The position numbers and the translations under genes are program-made. From Symbiodinium natans (Eukaryota > Sar > Dinophyceae > Suessiales > Symbiodiniaceae): 62,000 bases of DNA. The stretch spans positions 177,501 through 239,500 of the forward strand of contig CAJNDS010002465.1 of the NCBI GenBank assembly GCA_905221605.1, read 5' to 3'. Shown here piece by piece: positions 14,410 to 21,900 of this stretch (positions are counted from its first letter, which is position 1; each line of letters starts with the position of its first letter). The notes beneath the pieces were generated by a model. The model did not search any database. It had not been told where the DNA came from and saw only the letters and a program-made list of their open reading frames with translations.

Positions 14410-15930
14410 TTCCTGGTATCTGCTACCGCAATCACTTGCATGCATGATTCTCAACCCTGAATCCTGAACCCTGAACCCTGAACCCTAAATCCTAAACCCT
14501 AAACCCCAAACCCTAAACCCCAAACCCTAAACGCTAAACCCATAACCCTCCATGCTCCCAAGGCTCTTCTCAACCAACCACTCTGGGCTGCACATGGACA
14601 GCTCATCGGCGGATCGATGCTGGAAGTAGCTCCTGGTGTGGCTGGGTTTAGGGTTTAGGGTTTAGGGTTTAGGGTTTAGGGTTTAGGGTTTAGGGTTTAG
14701 GGTTTAGGATTTAGGGTTTAGGGTTTAGGGTTTAGGGTTTAGGGTTTAGGGTTTAGGGTTTAGGGTTTACGATTTAGGGTTTAGGGTTTAGGGCGTAGGG
14801 CTTCGGGCTTGGGGTTGGGGTTTGAGGTTTAGAGTTTAGGGTTTGGGCTTTAGGCGATTTAGGGTAAGAGTGCGTAATTCACTCAAGCTCTGAACCAAAC
14901 GCGGGGTTTAGGGTTTAGGGTTTAGGGTTTAGGGTTTAGGGTTTAGGGTTTAGGGGAAAGGGTGCAGTGCAGGGTCAGGGTGCAGGGTTTAGCGCCTGTT
15001 TGCTTGTTTTAGTGCTTCACTATTTTGTCTTAAGACACTCTAGTCTAAAATGGGGGCCCTCGTTTGAACGTAAAACTCTTCTTTGTTTCAGAACCCTAAG
15101 CAAAATATGAAATAGTGATCCCTATCTTGCCCTTATTAGGAAGAACATATTGCTCATTTTTTGGGTTCTTATGCAAAGGAAATAACATAGTACAAATATT
15201 GCCCTCATAAGGACAAGCTTTTTTTCTATTAGTTTATTTGTCTATTTTGCTTTTTTTCGGGGGGGGGGGGGGGGGGTTCTTAAGCAAGTAGTAGGCAAGC
15301 TGGGCTGTCTCAGCTCCTACCCTAGCCATGCAGAGTGTTCCCGGAATCGGTCTTGGCGGGGAGGCAAGCCGTCGAAAAGCAAGTCACCCGGTTGTTCTCC
15401 GGTGCCAAGGGGTGCGGGCTGAGCCCTAAACCTAAACCCTAAACCCTAAACCCTAAACCCTAAACCCTAAACCCTAAACCCTGAACCCTGAACCCTAAAC
15501 CCCAGGTTTGCAAGCAGTTAGGCTCCTGTATTCGAAGCTCCCAACAGTACGTTTCCGAGCCCCTGCACCCTGAACTCCGCTTGAGTGGGAGGCAATTGCA
15601 GTCGGTGTTGGATATATGAAGTAAGGCTTTATTCCGAAGACCCCGCAAAGGACACCCCATATACAACACACAGCACTTACCGAAGCTCTAAACCGCCCTT
15701 AAAAACCCTTCAAACCCTAAAACCCCTACAAACCCTTAAGCCCTTGAAAACCCCAAAAAAACCCTAAAGGCCTCAACGTTTGGATCACAGAAGCCTACAC
15801 AAGCCTGCACCCTGAGCCCAAAACTTCAGAAAAAGACCTCTGAGGGGCCAAGGGCTTTACTGTTGAGGGCCTAGCCAAGAGAAACCCGGAGCCAAGCCAA
15901 GCCGCACCCAAAAACACATCCACACACACA

Positions 15931-15961
<31 letters not shown>

Positions 15962-18900
15962 CATATGTATAGATATACATATATATATACACATACATAT
16001 ATAAATTATATATATATATATGTATGTATATGTATATGTATGTACACACACACATGCGCACACACAAGGACGGCCCACTATAGCGCAACCCAAAGCGAAG
16101 ACAAAAACCACAAAAGACAAAAACACAAAAAAACACCCTAAACCTTAAAACTTAAAACCCAAACATTTTAAGCCATAGCGAAACCCAAAACGAACACATG
16201 AAACCCTAAACCCTGAACCCCAAACCCAAAACCCCAAACCCCAAACCCCAAACCCTAAACCCTAAACCCTAAACCTCCCATCGACCCCGCAAGCCCTGAG
16301 TCCTAAGCACTCCTGGCCCTGGACTCCTTTAAGCCCTGAACCCTGAGCCGTTTAGGGTTTAGGGTTTAGGGTTTAGGGTTTAGGGTTTAGGGTTTAGGGT
16401 TTAGGGTTTAGGTTTAGAACTTCAAAGGAACCATGAAATGGAGCTCTTACCCTTACACACTTTCAGACGTGTACAAGGTTGCGGTCCAGTGCTTAAAGTG
16501 GAGGATTTCAAGTATACGGGGCATAGGGCTGAGGATCTCACATCGTCGAGGTCCCAGAACCCTAAACCCTAAACCCTGAACTTTACACCCTAAACCCTAA
16601 ACCCTAAACCCTAAATCTTAGAACCCTGGAGCCGTGGGCTTCAATCGAGGGGCGTCATGGCCACTCGGTTGTACGCCAACCGCGGCTCCTCACCTTGGCG
16701 CAGGGAACTCAGTTCAGGGTTTAGGGTTTAGGGTTTAGGGTTCTAGGGTTCTAGGGTTTAGGGTTTAGGGTTCTAGGGTTCCAGGGTTCCAGGGTTGTAG
16801 GGTTCTAGGGTTCTAGGGTTCTAGGGTTCTAGGGTTCTAGGGTTCTCGGGTTCTAGGGTTCTAGGGTTCTGGGGTTCTGGGGTTCTGGGGTTCTGGGGTT
16901 CTAGGGTTCTAGGGTTCTGGGGTTCTAGGGTTCTAGGGTTCTAGGGTTCCAGGGTTCCAGGGTTGTAGGGTTAGGGTTTAGGGGTTTGGGGGTTTAGGGT
17001 TCTAGGATTTGTTGAGGGTATAGGGGATAGGGTTTATATGGGGTTTAGGGTCTCGGGTTTTGGGTACTAGGGTTTGTTTAGGGTTTAGGGTCTAGGGTAT
17101 AAGGCTATTGGGGAGAATGGGTTCAAAGGACTCGGGTCTCGTGAAGAGTTGAGTTTAAGGGGGTGGGGTTTCTGAAATTGTTTAAGGTTTAGCATGGTTG
17201 CAGGCCTACGGGTTCGACTCATTGTTTGTAAATGCTTCCTACTTAGACATATGGGAATGTGGTAAGGGACGCGAAAGCTCTCCCACGACAAATGGGTATT
17301 TTCCAATTTCCCAAAATAGGGGGTACCGCTTTATACCCCTAAATACAAAAGAATCCCCTTAAAGGGACCCCCAAAATGGGTACCCCTATTTTCGGAAAAC
17401 CCCCCCCATATGGGAGGCCTTCGTCAAGTAGCCCTTATAGATTGCATACGTGGCCAATGCTCACGTCGCTTCGTTGAAAAGGTTGGGCAGGGCGATGGTC
17501 TGTTCAATCCTTAGGGTTTGGGGTTCAAAGAACTCGCCGTAGCACACCATGCTGATGAAGTTGATGCGGGAAGCCTCGTTGTTGGTTGAAGAGATGAAAC
17601 CTGGACTTTCTTACGCCTGTCCACGTAGAGGTTGGCATGATGTTGCCAACTCCCGTTGGCTTGGGGTTTCAAGTTTACTGTTTTTTTCGGCTTCGGGCCG
17701 GGTGGTGATTAGGCTTTCAGGGTTAAACCCAACATAGGATAATGACAACCTTACCTATCGATCACCTCCTTGCTAGAACGCCCTGAGCCTCGCAGGGGCG
17801 GGAAGTTATAGAACTCACCAGGTGCTCACTTCTGTCCATGGAGCCTTTGAAACAGGGAGCCCAACCCTCCTAGTAATGGAATTAATGGGGTTTAGGGTTT
17901 AGGGTTTAGGGTTTAGGGTTTAGGGTTGCATTGAAACCCAAGCGATGCAACCCAGCCTGCAACGGTCTGTGGCTGGCATTTTCGTCGCTTAGCGAACCGC
18001 AAACTGCAGCTTTCAGGTGGGATAGATACCTTCTGCAAGGCTTCTCTGAAGGGAATGGTATAGGAGTATAAGAGGGCGCTGAGGGTATTATGAGGGTTAA
18101 CAAAAAGGGGTATATAGGGGAAACTACCCACCTGAGATGGACCTAGCATACAGCACTGGCTTAAGGTCCAGGCGTGAAGGGCTTCCACCGCCAAGAACCT
18201 AAGGCCTGCGGGGACACCCTGTCAAAGGGGATCTGTAGGGTTCAGGGTTTAGGGTTCAGGGTTCAGGGTTTAGGATTTGGCACATCTTTGGGTGCAAAAC
18301 ATCACGGGGGCATTGGGAGGCGGGCCTGCATTTCATGCCACGCTCCCAAGGCCCTCCGCAAGAGAGACATTAACTTGAGGGCTTAGGGGGCTTAGCAAGG
18401 TTTAGGGTTTAGGGTTTAGGGTTTGGGGTTTGGGGTTTGGGGTTTGGGGTTTGGGGTTTGGGGTTTGGGGTTTGGGGTTGAGGGTTTAGGGTTTAGGGTT
18501 TAGGGTTTAGGGCTTTGTGGTGCTCAGCTATGCTCAACTGGTCAGTCATCCCGGTGGTGTCACGTGGCCAGCCTCAGGAGCTGGATTTCCAGGGCCCCAG
18601 AAAGCCAGCTTCATCTGCAACGTGTCCTGGGCGAAAAACATCGTAATCGCCAGGTTCGCCAGCACCATCACCTACTACTGGAGGTTCATGTGTACTTATT
18701 ACCCAATTAGAGTTGTACGTTATAACCCGCTAGTAGGCCCCTTAAGTGCCCTAACAGTTATAAGTACAGTTATATGTACAGTTATAGTTTGTTAAGAAGT
18801 ACCATGAACCTCCAAGTAGTCGCGATGGGTCCAAAACTACAGGCTCCAAAAGTGTACTAACTTGAAAACAACCCATCTCAGTGGAATAAGCTGTACCCGA

Positions 18901-21900
18901 GATATACCATGTTTGTGTCCCATGGCTAGTGATCACTTTCAGATTGTGGTGATCTTCTAAGTATGGTTCTGATCAGCATTCAAATGCCCCCAGACTTCCC
19001 AAAGTTTTCTCTGCCGCCAAGATACGACAAAGGAAGGAATGTAGTGACCCCCACCTTGCCCCATAAAGCAATTCTTGTAGCAATCCACATGTGCCTGAGG
19101 GCCGCAACCCAAGTCGCTCACGCCCAAAACCACATAGGATACAAGAAGCAGTGCAGCTCCAGCAGGTCCGGCAAAAGCAAAGGCGAAACTTACCTTGCGG
19201 ATCACCAGACACCACAGGCCAGCGCAATAGAATGCACCACAGCCCATGATGCATCCCAGGGCCAAAAGGGCAAAATCCTTCAACAGCACCAGAAAGGTGA
19301 CAAATAGTGCAAGCGATGAGATGAGAAATAAGATGCCTTGGTAGCCCAGCAAAATATCGTATAGATAAGGGCACCCTTCTCTTTGGGGTAGGCTACGTCA
19401 GAAGGGAACCCAGAACCAAGAAAGGGTAAAGGGTACCACTGGGCTACCAAGATGCTCAAAATCCAGATGAGCTGCCACCACTTTGAGGGCCAAATTGACC
19501 TACACTGAACATGGAACCCTGGCAAAAACTCTCCTTTTTAGCTGTTTCTTAGGAAATATAGTGCCCAAAAATTGTAGAATCTTCGCTGTTTCTTAGGAGT
19601 TATAGTACCCAAAACCAAAAAAATATATTTCCACGTATCCCCAAGCGACTGGGCCGCCCCATTGGCAGCTGCTAGGAGGGGAGCCAGCGAAGTAATGAGG
19701 ACCATCCGTGCTGCGGCAATCAGTGCGAGACCATCCTGACATCAGAAGGTTTAGGGTTTAGGGTTTAGGGTTTAGGGTTTAGGGTTTAGGGTTTAGGGTT
19801 TAGGGTTTAGGGTTTAGGGTTAGGGTTAGGGTTTAGGGTTAAACCATCCTGGAAACAGAAGGGCAGAGACTTGGGATGTTCCCCCTTATACTCGCAGCCT
19901 TTGATCAGGAAGGATTACAGTACCCCCCATTCTAATCCCAAGGAAGGACTGTTCGTATAACGGGGAACATCCCAAGTGGAGACTATATACTCCCCTTAGA
20001 ACCATAAGATAAAATAAATGATAGTAATTCCGTTGGGTTATATACAAATAGTTTAAAAATGTAAATCCTAAGGGGACTCTAGAGAATATTCAAGGGACTT
20101 CCCCGAAAATCTCGGGCCGAGGCCTAAGCCCAAGCCCCTAGGGTTTAGGGTTCAGGGTTCAGGGTTTAGGGTTTAGGGTTCAGGGTTTCGGGTTTAGGGT
20201 TGTTTTGCCCCGTTGTTTTTCATTGTCGGCCCTGGAAATCCCTAGGGGTCCATGTACCTCAAGAAGGAATACTTGGGCCCTAAGGTACTTCCTATACAAG
20301 GACTTTGAGGCCCAAGTACATAGTAATAAGGTACATGGACCCTTTGGGCCTTTGGGAATGAACCGAACGTCCCCCCCTAACTCTCTTCCACCCCCCCCCC
20401 CCACCCCCGCCCCTTCCTCACCCCTGTCAACCCACCTTCCAATAGCAAAGATACTCCTCTGCTTCAAGGAAGAGCGAGCAAGCTGCTGCACGCATCGAGC
20501 CGCCACAGGCACGCAAGGATTCAGAGTGAGAGGCTGTCTCTTCTCTTTCCGCTCTACCGCCCAAACTCGTCCTAACTTCTCCGTGACCTGTCTCCCTATG
20601 CGAAGTGCAGTTCCGCAACTGCAGCTTGGCCGCCTTGCTCACGCCCTGAGAAGCAGTCTGCACTGCTCCCTTCTGCTGCGTTCCTTGCCAACGCTAGCAG
20701 GAGAGCCAGGCTCTTCCTGCCCTCCTGAGCTACGCCAGCTTTCGGCCGAGGCGGGTCGCGTAGCATTCAACATTCAGGGAAGATGTTGACATGTTGCCCT
20801 GCCCTCATATCCGAAACACCAAGCAGACATGTCTCCGATGAAGGGATGAGGAAACCAGTATCCCCTTCCCCTAATTTTGTGCCCGGTAATTGTGGTACAT
20901 TTTGTTGGGGAGTATTTAATTTACTAGTAGGGGGGTGGGGATGGTTGAATATTAGGTGGGAGGGAATCACTGCAACCGAAGCTTGCCCGATTGCATCCAA
21001 GGCTCACTCTCTGAGAGAAACACAGTGGCGGCTGCCTCCAAAGCGCAGCCAAAGCTGTTCAAACCTAGGTACCAGCAGCAAATCTTCTTCGTGAGGTTCC
21101 ACGGGCCCGAACGAATAGCCGGACAGAAGAAGCTGCTGGCAAATAATATGCCCAAGGCTGACGTGGCAAAGAGCATAGCTGTTCTGACAGCGTGCGCAAG
21201 CGGAAACAGGTAAGGATCGCGAATGATGATGTCTCCATTTTTGCCTCCGTCAGCCACGCATTCCATTGTTGAAAGTCAACGAAAGATCAAACTGGGCAGT
21301 TCAAAGAGCCAATCTCAGGCCAGATTCCTCAAGCTAAGACCTAAGCCCCAAGCCCCAAACCCTAAACCCCAAAACCCAAGTCCTAAACCTCTTAATCTAC
21401 ACCTCGGCCCCAAACCCTAAACTCTAAAACAAACCCCAAACCAGTAATCCCTAAACCAACTCACATGGGTGTTGAGGCTTCAGGGGTTCTCTTTTGGGGT
21501 CAAGGGCTGCCGAGTTTTTTGGGCAAGAGCAAGGAGCTAGGGTTTAGGGTTTAGGGTTTAGGGTTTAAGCTAGTCGAGGCCTGCTGCCTCCCACATGGTG
21601 TCGTCGCGTCAAAATCCATAGAACAAAGCTGAGTCCAACCGAAAGACTGAGGGTTTAGGGTTTAGGGTTTAGGGTTTAGGGTTTAGAGATTAGAGTTTTA
21701 GGGCTTCCAAAGCCCAGGATCCAACACCAAAATCCCAAGCTGGCTTTTCCTAAGGAGGGACTGTGGGAGTTAGGTACCCAATAGAAACCGCTAAAGGGTA
21801 ATAGAAGGAGGATGCAAGGCAACCGTATTCCCACAAAGAACCAGAAAGTAAACCCTGAATCCTTAACCCTAAGCCCTAAACCCTAAACCCTAAACCGCAG

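Noticed and set aside
21002-21209. Plus-strand exon (KLFKPRYQQQIFFVRFHG) with AG and GTAAGG at its ends
   Set aside because: It is attractive, but the minus strand of the same block opens with ATG and gives a membrane protein consistent with downstream minus-strand exons. The strand is left open and the plus reading is not annotated.
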